The notes beneath the pieces are model-generated. The model was not told the DNA's origin, ran no database searches, and saw only the letters and a program-made list of their open reading frames with translations. The position numbers and the translations under genes were made by a program. Source: Lentinula raphanica (taxonomy: Eukaryota > Basidiomycota > Agaricomycetes > Agaricales > Omphalotaceae). From it: a DNA stretch of 64,000 bases. Of the stretch, positions 1 to 10,813 are shown piece after piece (the first letter of the stretch is position 1; the number at the start of each line of letters is the position of its first letter). The stretch covers positions 930,001-994,000 of the forward strand of contig JANVFP010000007.1 of the NCBI GenBank assembly GCA_027919835.1, written 5' to 3'.

Positions 1-480
1 CCGAATCACTCCTCATCCATCTCGCACCTGTCAAACCCTTGCCGCTACCTCTGTCCCTCTTTTCACCTTTTTCCCCATGCGGACTCACGACGCTGTATAT
101 CAACCATCGTATATCGTCAGAATTCCATCATCCCATTCTCCCCAATCCCTTTGATACTATTTGACCGATTTGTGTAGACGATTTAGAGCGGATCAACGCG
201 TTAGTATGGGCTAAGGAGTGGCATACGTGTTGGATACGTCCAGGTCCAGTGTTTGAAGGACAGATGCGTTGAGTTTTGAGGCGATAGCGGAGATCGAGTC
301 GATGGAACGAGACTAGTAGAGGTATCGGAGGAGCGTAAGGAAGGGAAGGGAGGAGAGTGGGTAAAGGTGTGAGACACAAGGATTTTTAGAAACTAGTTGG
401 AGGTAACGTTACCTTCACCTTTTCTTTTCTCTTCATGCTTGGACTTACTTGACGTCCGTATCGCTCCTAGTAATTGACCT
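1..480. repeat. Decayed repeat unit, copy A
   Basis: No intact gene is visible. The stretch contains a segment reading like 'gag gtaacgtt' near 404 followed by a T/C-rich run, and a segment near 270-300 (gttttgaggcgatagcgga) that recurs as gagtttcgaggcgatagcgca near 1725. These are diverged matches to copies B (480-2900), C and D (6700-9760). The reading frames here are short and not conserved between copies. I read this as the most degraded copy of a local duplicated unit; its original function is unknown. Confidence 0.45.
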
Positions 481-2900
481 CCAAAACGACCTCTCAATCA
501 TGTCGTTCCCTTTTCCCTGCCTCGAATATACACACCATTATCATCAACATTATCGAGGGCGGGGTATTGTGCGAGAAGGGCGTCGGGTTGGGATGTAGAT
601 TGACCAGACGAGTCCAGGCTGGTTTCTTCCTTGCATCATCTATGAACAGTCGCTGAGTGATTCTTTTTATGGAGTTTGTGTCTGTATGAGCATGATACAC
701 CTTGATTCGCGTACGAAAGTCCAGAGTAAAGAGAAGAGAAAGAAATTGGGCGCTAGTTTCTCTTCTTGAGACTTGGTGTCCTCTTGGGCGCTTGCTATAA
801 AATTTCCACTTTGCCTTCGACTACCAGCGCCTTCGCCACCTTGGTCACCGTTTTGACTTGGTTTTCCGGCCGACGATGGATAAAACCGAGGGTAGAAACG
901 AGTATGAAGAATATAGGGGAGAGGTCAAGTGTCAACAACGCGGCTGGCGAAGACTCAAGAGAATTCGGGAAAATAAGGCATGGGAAACCAAGAACGGACA
1001 AGAGAGGACGGAGACTCGAGTGAACGATTTTCCTTCAGCACCAGGAGAAGAAGCTTCAGATTGGGTACATCTTCGAAGAAGAAGACATTTGCATTGTTAC
1101 TTACACAAGCTCCAATATAGCTCGATCCTCACCGACACACCCATCCTGCTCGTTCTGCTTCGTGCTCCCAACCCGTCGGTGTGACCTACCAAACACAAGA
1201 CAAGCGCGTTTCCTCGACACTGGGATCCATCATGCACAATGGAAAGAACCAAAACCCTGCGTGCGCCTAGCTTACCATGCACGAGGAGTACAGCATTCGG
1301 AGCGATACGCTTCTCTTTACGACACAACCTCCTTCCTTCTCCATTTCCAGTCGTACCCTTACGCCACTCCATCTTCTTTGCTTCGATCTCCATCCCTCTT
1401 CCATTTCCCTTCAAAGCTATATCCTCCCCAGACGGACTCGGGAAGGGAGAACATCGACATGATGTATGTATATGATCAACAATCGTTGTTCTCCGAACTC
1501 TACCTCCTCTCTCCTTCCCCTTCAATTCTTCCCAACGAACTCTCGTAGACAATTCGCGTGCGGTTCCGGAGTACATCTCTGCTCACTTCTATCGCTCTCT
1601 GGGCAATAAGGAGCGGAGTTCCTGATTGTGGGACCATGGGTCGTACAGGAGGTGCCGCTCGTTTTGGAGGAGTAGCGGGAAGACTTGGTCAGATCATGAA
1701 TGGATCAGGTTCGGAACATCTGAGTTTCGAGGCGATAGCGCAGATAGTCAATAGCAAGATTGAAAGGCGTTGGAGGAGAATAGGGCAAGGGAGGATGAGA
1801 CGGGAGGGTGACGTAGGAGCGGGGTACAGATAAGACGATGTATGATATCTGAACTCTTCAAAGGTAGCGTTTTTTTCTCCCTTTTTTTCGTTGTTTTTTC
1901 TAACCTTTTTCGTCTCCAGTGTTTGAACATCACGACAATCTCTCTGTGAAGTCCTTCAACCTGTCACGCCTCGATTTCAACGACGATCCCTGTGTGAATT
2001 CCACAACTGAACGGACCGGCAAACTGGGACGAACTCTTGACGAACAGCATGACAATAAGTTCCGGAACTATGGGATAGGAATGGTTGCAGAGAACGAGGA
2101 GGAGGGGTTTGGGGAGGTAGTTTCGAAGGCAAAAACGGGCTCATACGATGTCAGAAGGTACAACGTGAGTGTTCTATATTTGTTTCTGCCCCTCTTCGAT
2201 GCTCAAACGTTCAGATATGCAGAACATTCAGCGTTACTGCTTTCGCGTTAACCAGCACGCTTCACCTCCTCAATGAAGCCTTTTCAAAACCCTACCATCC
2301 ACCACCGATCCCCTACTAATCCACTCTCGTCCTTCACACCCTGATCTTTCTTGACGCCAAGGTCTTTCTTTTCGACCCGTCTTCCCTTCCTCCCCTTATC
2401 AGCTTCATCCAACGAGAAGTGAGAAATTTCGCCGTTGAGATGTACACGCAAATCGACTTGATCAACGCTCACTCACGGAAGGATGAAAGGGGTGGATGGA
2501 ATGGTGGTAGTTACGAGGGCTTGCTGAAGAAATGAGGAGCCTGTGGAACAACCATGTAGTACTAGTCAACTGCTTTGCGCTTTTCGTCTCACTACTGTGC
2601 CTCAACGTCCTAATCAAAACTCTTCTTCACCCCATCGCGTCTACCCTCGCTCGCAGTACTGCTCTTACCCTACTCTGCTCTGGTGGTGAAGGAACTCGTC
2701 ATATACCTCTTTTCACCCGCTGTTATTGTGGGACTCTCGATCTCTGGCGCTTTCTCTTCCTCTCACCTCGTCCCCTCCCATTCGTCTTCCCCTCGTTATC
2801 TGCCCAGGGCGGACGCGGGGCATGATCATCGCTCCTCGTATCATGCCATCACAAGTTCCAATTATCGACAATCTTCGTTACATGTCGTCGTAGGCTCTTC
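480..2900. repeat. Decayed repeat unit, copy B (likely pseudogene remnant)
   Basis: Aligns by eye, with many substitutions and small indels, to 6700-9760 in the same orientation. Landmarks are the tttgggcgcttgctata box (about 787 versus 7001), ataaaacggagggtaga-like text (about 880 versus 7093), atgggtcgtaca (1635 versus 7815), a donor-like ggtagcgttt with T/C-rich run and cag (about 1862-1919), and a second intron-like block gtgagtgttc...gttcag (about 2166-2215). The intron-like blocks recur at matching places in copy D (9038-9088), which suggests that a spliced gene was duplicated. No copy retains a long open frame. Product unknown. Confidence 0.55.
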
Positions 2901-3221
2901 CGAATGTGGAATACAACATTGACACCGAAGGGTCGCCGTGGAAAGCTTCGATGAAGGGACGGGCATCTTCGGATTCTTTGGATCGGGGATACTGGATGTG
3001 TCGAGTAGGCTTGAGGAATACAAATCAGATCAATGCTGATGATCGACTCTGAGGGATATAGATAATAGATATGCTCTCGCCCGCCATCTCCCGAAACTGA
3101 TCTTTGTGTTGCTGCGACGGAGCCACATATACAGTCAGGCGCAAACGCCACTGATCTTTCATGAATTCGCTCTCTTGGCTGTAACCCTCCTGCACATGGA
3201 ATCACTCGGAATTTCTCTCAG

Positions 3222-4034
3222 AGTTCTCCACAGCTTTAGACACCTACACTATCCGACATCGAGCATATGCTCGTGCATGCTTTCATATGTCAACGAGCAT
3301 CGATGGGTGGACAGTTAGTCTTCCGGCATTCCAGAGATGAATCCCTGTCTCAACTTTCGAATAGTGAGCTATTTTGATCATTGGATGATAACCTATGATA
3401 ACCCACTGAAAATTTCATATGTACTCAAGAGATCCAAAGGGGTCCATCGCACTGCTTAGAGCAATTCAATGTGAGGTGTTTCCTAAGATTTCGCTGCCCA
3501 AGACATTTCATGGCTCCAAAGAGTCACAAGTGACTCAAGGTGGGTTCATCAGTTTTTGATCTTGTATGCATGCTAGAGGAGATATGAGCTGATAGCTACT
3601 GATAGCTCGCGATACGAAAAACAAGCTCCCGACACTGGCTTTCTATTCCGAGTCCTACACTCTCCTACATCCAGCATACACTCGTACAAGCCTTCGTACG
3701 TTGATGAGAATCAATAGGTGGAGAATTAGTGGAAAACCCCGTAGTATTCCATCGATGAATACCTTGTTTCAACTTTCCAATAGTGAGCTATTTTGATCAT
3801 TGGATGATCTACCCACTGGAATTTTCATATGTCCTCAAGATGGCCAAAGGGGGTCCGTCGCAATGCGCAAGGTGACTCAATGAGTTTCAGTGAGGTGTTT
3901 TCTAAGATTTTGCTGCCCAAGGCGTTTCTTGGCTCCAAAGAGTTGCAGGTGACTCAAGGTGGGTTCATCAGTTTTTGATCTTGTACGCATGGTAGAGGAG
4001 ATACGAGTTGATAGCTGGCGATACGAGAATTTCC
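3222..4034. repeat. Two-copy tandem direct repeat, period about 419 bp
   Basis: Unit 1 (about 3222-3640) and unit 2 (about 3641-4034) share long near-identical blocks in the same order. The block gtgagctattttgatcattg starts at 3364 and 3784, and gggttcatcagtttttgatc starts at 3542 and 3961. The copies differ by scattered substitutions and a few short indels. No coding frame is shared. The array lies just upstream of the secreted-protein gene at 4252. Confidence 0.85.
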
Positions 4035-4251
4035 GCTCAGGGTGATTGGTTAAGCTGGTGAGCGAATCAACGGTATCGATGAACCATGGTGTTACCGCGG
4101 TACATACATAAAGGCCTCAAGCAAAACGAACTATTTTCCCCCCAGAGCTGGTCTCCCCCTCAAAGTCGACTTTACAACCAACACCTCTTCTCTAGTTTTC
4201 TAGTATTTCACAGTCAACGTTGTTTTTTTCTTCGTAAATCCTATCTCTGCT

Positions 4252-5239
4252 ATGACTCGTCCAACCAAATCTCGAGTTCTTGCTATTCTGGTTCTCGGAG
4301 CAGCAATCTCCTCGAGCGTTCTCGCTGCTCCTGCTTCGATTCCTCCTCCTCCTCCTCTTTCTCGCCCGAGCACCAACCCAAGCACCAATCTGTTCTCGAC
4401 TGAAGCTCAGCCGAGTCTACATTCTCGTGCCGTAGGCCAGACTGCATCGGAAGTCGCTACGCTCCGAGGCCGTAGAGTCGAAGATGCCAATTTCGTTCCT
4501 CGTCGAGTGAGATCCTTTTTTTGCTCTCTCACTGCATTCGGTTATCTGATGTCATGTCACCATTCTCTCAGGACGGTAGTGACCTTACTGCTATCGATGA
4601 TCCCAAATACGGATCGGACTTTGGGAAGGATGCTACTAGGGACGTGAGTATGAACTTCTATGACTGGTCTTTTTCTCTATGTGTAATACCCTGCCCAATT
4701 TTCCTGATTGTTGATATGCACCTTCTACTAGGTGAACAACGTCGCCGTTTCCGTCAATTTGAAGCAGCGAACTGATCACTCACCTGTCAATGAAGGAGGA
4801 TTAACGGTATGTGTTGGAATCAAACCTGAAGTTGATTCTGTCTAACGTGTGCTCAGGATGAACAAGTGGTAGATATGCTCATGCAAGAAAGTAAAGAAAT
4901 TCCGGCGTCGTATTTGCATGGTGTACATGAGGACACGGTATGTATCATGATTTCATCAACAATCGATTGTGCTCATGCTTCTTGCTGTGTGATCAGATTT
5001 CCAATATTCTTAAAGGGCACAAAGACGAAATCTATAGAATTCATGAACAACTACAGAATACAAAGGGCAGTCGATCCCAAGAACTGCAGCAGGAATATAA
5101 AGCCAAGCTTGTGGAGACACGCAAAGCTGCAGTGGCAGCATTCAAACTGTATGAGGAAAACAGGGCGATAACACCAAACTTTATGCTTCAAATATCGGAT
5201 ATTTATTCTATGGTCATCAGTAGATTAGCTCAGATGTAA
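4252..5239 (+). CDS. Small secreted protein of unknown function, 5 exons, 241 aa
   Basis: Exons 4252-4506, 4572-4643, 4732-4806, 4857-4937 and 4997-5239 join in frame to 241 codons plus TAA. All four introns (50-88 nt) are GT..AG and fall between codons. Residues 1 to about 25 form a clear signal peptide: basic start, a hydrophobic stretch AILVLGAAISSSVLA, and an A-x-A style cleavage just before APASIP. A proline-rich stretch (PPPPPLSRPS) follows. The C-terminal half is charged and probably helical (KGHKDEIYRIHEQLQ), with no cysteine pattern and no membrane segment. The ATG is preceded by a C/T-rich leader (about 4140-4245), usual for fungal promoters. I recognise no family. Being secreted, small and next to decayed duplications, it could be effector-like, but that is inference. 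Confidence 0.8.
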
Positions 5240-6458
5240 CCCATCCTTCATGCTAAGAATGACGACCTCGTCACCCATATCTCACTTCGTGACAATGACG
5301 GGCATTGCCTACAACACAGATACGGGCAGACTCGTGGCAGATGAAGAGAGACACAAGCGATTCTGGGACGAATTTGCCGCCTAGTCTTGCACGCGTTGGG
5401 CTCGAAGAAACATGAGGAAGATGGGTTCAATTAGCCTGGTATCCAACCGTTCCGAAGCTTACCGACCGAACTGGACAGACAAAACGAAATGTAGATCTCT
5501 TGAAGAGTATGTCCAGAAATATAGAAGATATGCGATTATCGACCATGTCCCTTGGAAGGGATAGAAAGAAAAGGGGGTGTCGCGCAAGATAATGGAGGGT
5601 TGAAGGAGGAGGAATTTCAAAGTTTGAAAACGGGGTGAATTGACGAACAGGAGTATGCGCGATTCTTCGCCATATGATGCGAACGTCCCACAGCTTAAAA
5701 ACGCCAACATTTTATCGGAGTCGAAGTCCTTACATATCCCTTCCATCCCTTTTCACTCTTAATTCAATTCCCCGCTTCCTTTGTCGCAGAACTCGCCAGC
5801 CTTTGGATCTCTTTTTTGACCCTTCCCCTTCCCCTTCCCATCTCATCTCCTTCCCATCTACTTTACGTTCCTGCTTCCTCGCCTTCATTGGATGGACAGA
5901 AAGGAGAGGGAAAATACTATGGACTTAGTGGCGGTGGTGGAGGGGAAGGGGGTGAGGGTGCTGTCGGGACATATGGATTGAAATTTGAGGCGAAGGCGGT
6001 GATAGTTTGGCAGGGAGAAGCACACCTTAGTGCTCGCATTTTCTACATACACCTCCACTCCCTTCGATGTTCACCCTTGTCTGAAAGCTTCGTTGATCTT
6101 TGGTTTCTTTTCCTTCGACTCTCCCCCACCCATCGTCATCCCCTTCCTTTGTTATCTTTCTTGGACAAGAGGGCACAATGACTATCGGACATGATCATCG
6201 TATTCATCGTACGGTGGCGTATGGTACCTATCTTCCAGTCAACCTCGATCTTCGTTCATGTCCGACCCTTCCATCCTGCACCGAGAGTCTCTATCTCTTC
6301 GACAGGAGGGCTTCATCCGCAACGACGATGTTTGCCTCCTTATCATGATCATCAGCATCTCTACCTTCGTCCTCTACAATGCCCATTCATCCCGTCCCTC
6401 GTCTACTCCGCCCTCTAAAAACAATCCCCGATCTGACCCACGAACAGAGGTCACCATT
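5240..6458. other. Intergenic/decayed stretch without a supported gene
   Basis: Only short, non-conserved frames are seen. Parts near 5810-6010 and 6100-6350 resemble pieces of the repeat unit. For example, catgatcatcg within 6190-6200 resembles the catgatcatcgctcctcgtatcatg stretch at 2821-2846, and a G-rich ggtggtggaggggaagg run lies near 5933. I see no RNA gene or clear promoter. Confidence 0.4.
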
Positions 6459-6665
6459 AAACAGATATAGCTTCTTTGTTGAAGGTCTCGACAAGGATTC
6501 GGGTATGCTCATTGCGGCGTTGGAAGGTGGCAGAAAACTTGAACGGACCTTTTCGAAGGTAAGGTTTGCCTCTACAGACTTTCTATTTGCATCTCGACTT
6601 ACTCAATATTGTAGCCCCCAAGTCGCTCACCAACGTCGTTTATCCTTCTTCCAACGTTGACGTCA
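6459..6665 (+). pseudogene. Gene fragment with one plausible intron
   Basis: A frame reading YSFFVEGLDKDSGMLIAALE runs to a good donor (gaag|gtaagg, intron from 6559). A 56-nt intron ends at attgtag (6614), then frames continue only briefly before a stop near 6665. There is no start codon context and no recognisable family. The fragment lies immediately before repeat unit copy C, so it may be the 5' part of the same decayed gene. Function unknown. Confidence 0.35.
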
Positions 6666-6699
6666 AGGATTGATGCATCTCCGTATATTAGGGATGTTG

Positions 6700-9600
6700 T
6701 TGTTGTGACGACTCGTAGGCTGAAGGAGATCACTATGTATAAAAAGTGGGTCCAAGACGGTCAGAGAAGCGAGAGAAGTGTGGGAGAGAGACGTTTGCTC
6801 TCAGAATTCTTCTATATGTGTATGAGAGTGGATGCGCACTCGCGAGGAGGATCCTGGTTGGTTTCTCCATTACATCGTCCATGTGCATAGTCAGTGGGCG
6901 ATCCTTCTTATAGGTTTCGTGTTTGTACAAGCATCAGAGTAAACGAGAGAAGAACAAAATGGGCGCTACTTTGTTGTTTTCTGCGTTCTCTTTGGGCGCT
7001 TGCTATAACGCATTTTTTCGACTTCGACTATCAACGCACGTCGCATTCGACACCTTGGACAACTCTTTGTCTTGCTTTTCCCGCTGACGATAGATAAAAC
7101 GGAGGGTAGAGATGAGTATGAAGCATAATGGGAAGAGGTCGAGTGTCAATGACGCGGTTGAAGAAATGAATACGAGAGAGAGTAGGGAACGGGGAACGGG
7201 AACGGAGAAGAGAGGCAGAGGACAGAGGGAATGGATCTCGTTCAGCACTCAGAACAGGGAAATTGACAATAGGTGTGCACAACATATGACGGAGAAAAGA
7301 AATCACCATGACTTATACACTCAATAAGCTCGATACCTACCGGCAACGCTCCTACTCACTCTGTGCAGCTACGTGATTCATCTCAGTGATAACGTGGGCT
7401 TCGACGACGACGAAGAACCCTTCGTTGTAACTCAAACAAATCCAGGTTCATTCATCATGCTCATACTCGGCTACCATACTCGAATCCGTCGTACACGACG
7501 AAAGGAACTGAACTCCTCAAAAGCTCAGTTTGTTGTCCGCGCGCCTAGCTTACCGTGCACGAGGAGTACAGGACTGGCAGAGATTTCACACCCTCCTCCA
7601 AAACCCGTGCGGACTACCTTCTTCGTTTCCAGCCATACCCTTACCCCCAGTCCTGTATCGCAGATGGACTCAGACTTGGCGTAAAATCAATTATTGAATC
7701 ACCGTTCCCCTCTCCTTCAATCCATCCAACGAATTCTCGTGGACTATGCGCGTGCAGCTCCGCGGTATATCACTTCTTTGCTCTCTGGGGCAATGAGAAG
7801 AGGAGCCCTCGACGATGGGTCGTACAGACGCCGCTCGTTTGGAGGACTAGTGGTGGAGACTTAATCAGACCATGGGATAGATTACATTCTGGGGGATTTT
7901 GAGCTTCGACGCGGAAGTTGGAGAGCAAGTGATAGCAAGATCCGGGGATGTTGAGGGACAACGGGGAGAAGGAGGAGGAGGCTGTTTTGAGGTGTAACAT
8001 GTATCGATTTGAGGTAACGTTTCTTTCTCGCTTGATCTTCGTGCTTTGGCTTACCCGGACTTTCCTTCATTTCAGACTCGCTCCTAGTTGTTGAATATCA
8101 CCACCGTACCCTTTCTTTCACCTCACATACACGAACGATCTGCATCAACTTCATCGATGAATTTTAGAAAGAGTCCACAGCCAGAATGACCAGGGAGTTG
8201 GGACGAAATGTCGACGAGGATAACGACGGGAACCTGGGAGGAATGGCAGGGGTCGCAGAGAACTCGGAGGAGGGGTTGAACGATGTTGGTGACGAGGTCG
8301 AACACAGATTGTTGGAGTTCGCGAATCGCACGACGTCTCGATCCATAACATGATCCTCTCACGCCTTGCTTCTGCTTCGTCCCATTTCCACCTCCTCCAC
8401 GCTCCTCTTATCAATCCTCTCCCTTCAAGCTTGAACGTTAACTTTTGCAAATTTGAACGTTTGAACCTTCATCGACATCCAGATTTCTTCTTCAGGCTAT
8501 CTTCCCATCCATCCCCCGTAACAGATCAACCATTGGAGACGAATGCCCCATGCAAACATACACGTGTCTCAACTCGACCTTGGTTGATTGAATATTGAAG
8601 ACGATGCATGGAAGGGAGGGGGTCTACGAGGACTCCGAGGTGATATCCGGAATTCAGATGTACGCAAGATTACGTTGAACTCGAGAACGGGGAGAAGGAG
8701 CACTCAAAGGAGGGTGAATTGACGTATGATATGTAACATGTAACATCTCGAGGTAATGTTTCTCGCTTCTGCTAACCTTTTCTTCTCTACTCAGTGAACA
8801 TCAAGACACACACTCTTTGTGAAGCCTTTTTGCCTCAAACACACGAACCACTTCCATCAACTTCATCGACGTCGACCTCCACACGGATCGCCGACGGAGA
8901 CCACAACTAAACGGCTTGGAGGGAAGCTTCGGAGGTGAAACAAGGGGTCGATGAAGACAACGATGGGAGTTCCGGAGGGCTAGAATGGAAGGATCGCAAA
9001 GAACTTGGAGGATGGGTAGAGGGAGGTAGCTACAATGTGAGCATTCTTTGTTTGCTTCCTTGACCCTTCGGTGCTGAGATGTTCAGAACGTTCAGCGTCA
9101 ACGTGTGTGCGTTCACCCGCAATGTTCACCTTCTACATGAACACTCTTCGAAACCTCACCACCCCTCACCGCTTCCCTACTGATACAACCTCGCTCTCGT
9201 CGACCCATCTGCCCATCTTCCCTTCCATCCCCCTTCATCCACCAAGAAGTGGGAAACTTCGCCGGTGAAGTGTGCTCGCGAATCGACTTGACCACCGCTT
9301 ACAGAAGAATCAAACGGAAGAATGGAAAGGTGGGAGTTGACGACGACTGGCAAGAGCAATCGATAGCACTACTCAACTAGCCCTTTTCCTGCCTTGCTCC
9401 TGTGACTCGGCATCCTATTGAAAACCCAACTGCACCCCATCGCGTCCGCTGTCGCTTTCAGTACCACCTATACCTACAGTGCATGACATTTTCTCCATTT
9501 TTCTAACTTCTTCAAAAATGAAGATATCCTCACCCCCTAACCTCTAACCATGGGGGCAAGCCCCCAAGCCCCCACCAAACCCCTAACCAACCCTAACCAA

Positions 9601-9760
9601 CCCAACCCCGAACCCTAACCAAACGCACTCTGTTTGTGGAACTCTCGGTTTCGGGTGTTTTCACCTTCCTTACGTCTCCAACGTGGACCCACACCGCTGA
9701 CTTGGAAGCGCGCACGATTCTCGAACCTCATATCGTGCCGTTCTTTCTGAAGACATAGGA
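6700..9760. repeat. Decayed repeat units, copies C and D
   Basis: Copy C (about 6700-8400) and a partial second copy D (about 8600-9760) align to copy B in the same orientation. The intron-like landmark is present twice: gaggtaacgtttctttctcg...tttcag near 8011-8074 and gaggtaatgtttctcgc...ctcag near 8749-8805. Each is followed by a tgaayatca segment and a caacttcatcga-like segment. Copy D also keeps the second intron-like block (gtgagcattc...gttcag, 9038-9088) and a tail (ggaaacttcgccggtgaagtg, about 9252) matching 2430-2450 of copy B. All coding potential is broken. Confidence 0.55.
9533..9625. repeat. Interstitial telomere-like CCCTAA block with C/G-rich hairpin
   Basis: At least five imperfect CCCTAACC-type units occur (cccctaacc, ctctaacc, accctaacc), with a small inverted repeat tgggggc-aag-ccccca in the middle. 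It interrupts copy D of the decayed repeat: sequence before (about 9410-9480) and after (about 9640-9740) aligns to adjacent parts of copy B (about 2590-2860), which lacks the block. This is direct sequence evidence for an insertion. Whether it came from telomere-type repair or from a small palindromic element is inference. Confidence 0.55.
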
Positions 9761-10683
9761 ACCAGTGTAAATGTCACATCATAGAACATGATTTGTGATC
9801 GTGTAAGGTGGAAAGTCTCCCGGTTATGGTCTCAACTTTGTTTCTATCAAACTCGAGGGTTCATTCTCCGTCTCCTCTTCCCCTAGTCTTCTCCTTGAAC
9901 TCCTTTGAGCGGACTCGCGGATGAGAGCAGAGGGGTCCGGTCAATAACTGAGGTCGTTTCCTCCACGCGCGCGTCATGTCTGCGGTGTGAGAGTTTTGAT
10001 TGAAAGGCAAAAGAAGAGACGGTGGGAAGTGTTGTCATTACCAATAATACTTGTACTACATCCTCAAAATACTCTCCACCCGTTCCTTCCCTCCATCCTC
10101 CCACTCATCCCAACAAATCGCCAATCCCAACGTATCCCTCCCCGGACACTCCTCCCTCGGATCCCCTTTCCTCCTCTGCACCCCATTCCCCCCTCCCCCT
10201 TCTCCACCACCAACACCCTCGCCCACCTCCTCACCCCCTCATCCCTCATCCCCATCTTCCTCGCCAACCCCACACTCCCCTTGTTCTTCACATTCGCTGA
10301 CCACTGCACCCTCCTTCATCCGGGACATTCAATGCATAGCACATCGGGAACCCAACCATATGCAATCTGACATGGGTGTGTAGGAAGCGGGGAACTTCCT
10401 CATTGCATATTGAGCCAATGAGCTTGCTGCAGATGGGGTTGTCAGTCCCGGCTGTTCCTATTTGGGACCCCACTGAATGGTGGAGCCGTGTACAATTCAT
10501 TCATTCATTCATAGAAGCCTGGTCTAGTTCTAAGTACAATTTCTTGTGAGAATCATTGTCCAAATTGAGATAATATACTGATAATAATATGATAAGAAAA
10601 AACAGGGCCTGTTGCAGGAGCCTATTGAATAGATGAACCAAGATATAAGATTGATGCTGATATAAAATGTATATAATATCATA
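9761..10683. other. Intergenic, partly C/T-rich low-complexity stretch
   Basis: 10050-10290 is a long pyrimidine-rich run (tccctcc, cccctcctc), which produces meaningless proline/serine-rich frames on one strand. 10494-10512 holds a short attc tandem run. From about 10500 rightward the base composition becomes AT-rich, matching the NLR gene. I see no supported gene here. Confidence 0.5.
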
Positions 10684-10710
10684 GCACCTGTCAAGTATTA
10701 GATCAGGTGC
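10684..10710. promoter_or_regulatory. Inverted repeat upstream of the NLR promoter
   Basis: GCACCTG (10684-10690) and CAGGTGC (10704-10710) form a perfect 7-bp inverted repeat with a 13-nt spacer, 14 bp before the TATA-like box of the NLR gene. It could be a protein-binding dyad; the function is inferred from position only. Confidence 0.3.
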
Positions 10711-10723
10711 TTTTTCAAGGGTA

Positions 10724-10733
10724 CATATAAAAG
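10724..10733 (+). promoter_or_regulatory. TATA-like box of the NLR gene
   Basis: The sequence CATATAAAAG lies about 80 nt upstream of the ATG at 10814, with a C/T-rich run (tctactctcaccc) between them as expected around a fungal transcription start. Confidence 0.45.
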
Positions 10734-10813
10734 AGCTCTTGCCTTCATATATTTCTACTCTCACCCATCAACACTTATCTTTTGCTGACATCAATAAGTC
10801 AACAAAGCACCAT

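Noticed and set aside
9533..9625. A chromosome end at the telomere-like block
   Set aside because: The block is short, imperfect and followed by matching decayed-repeat sequence on both sides, so it is interstitial.
10022..10383. Proline/serine-rich frames at 10.0-10.4 kb
   Set aside because: They come from a pyrimidine-rich low-complexity run that is open in all three frames.
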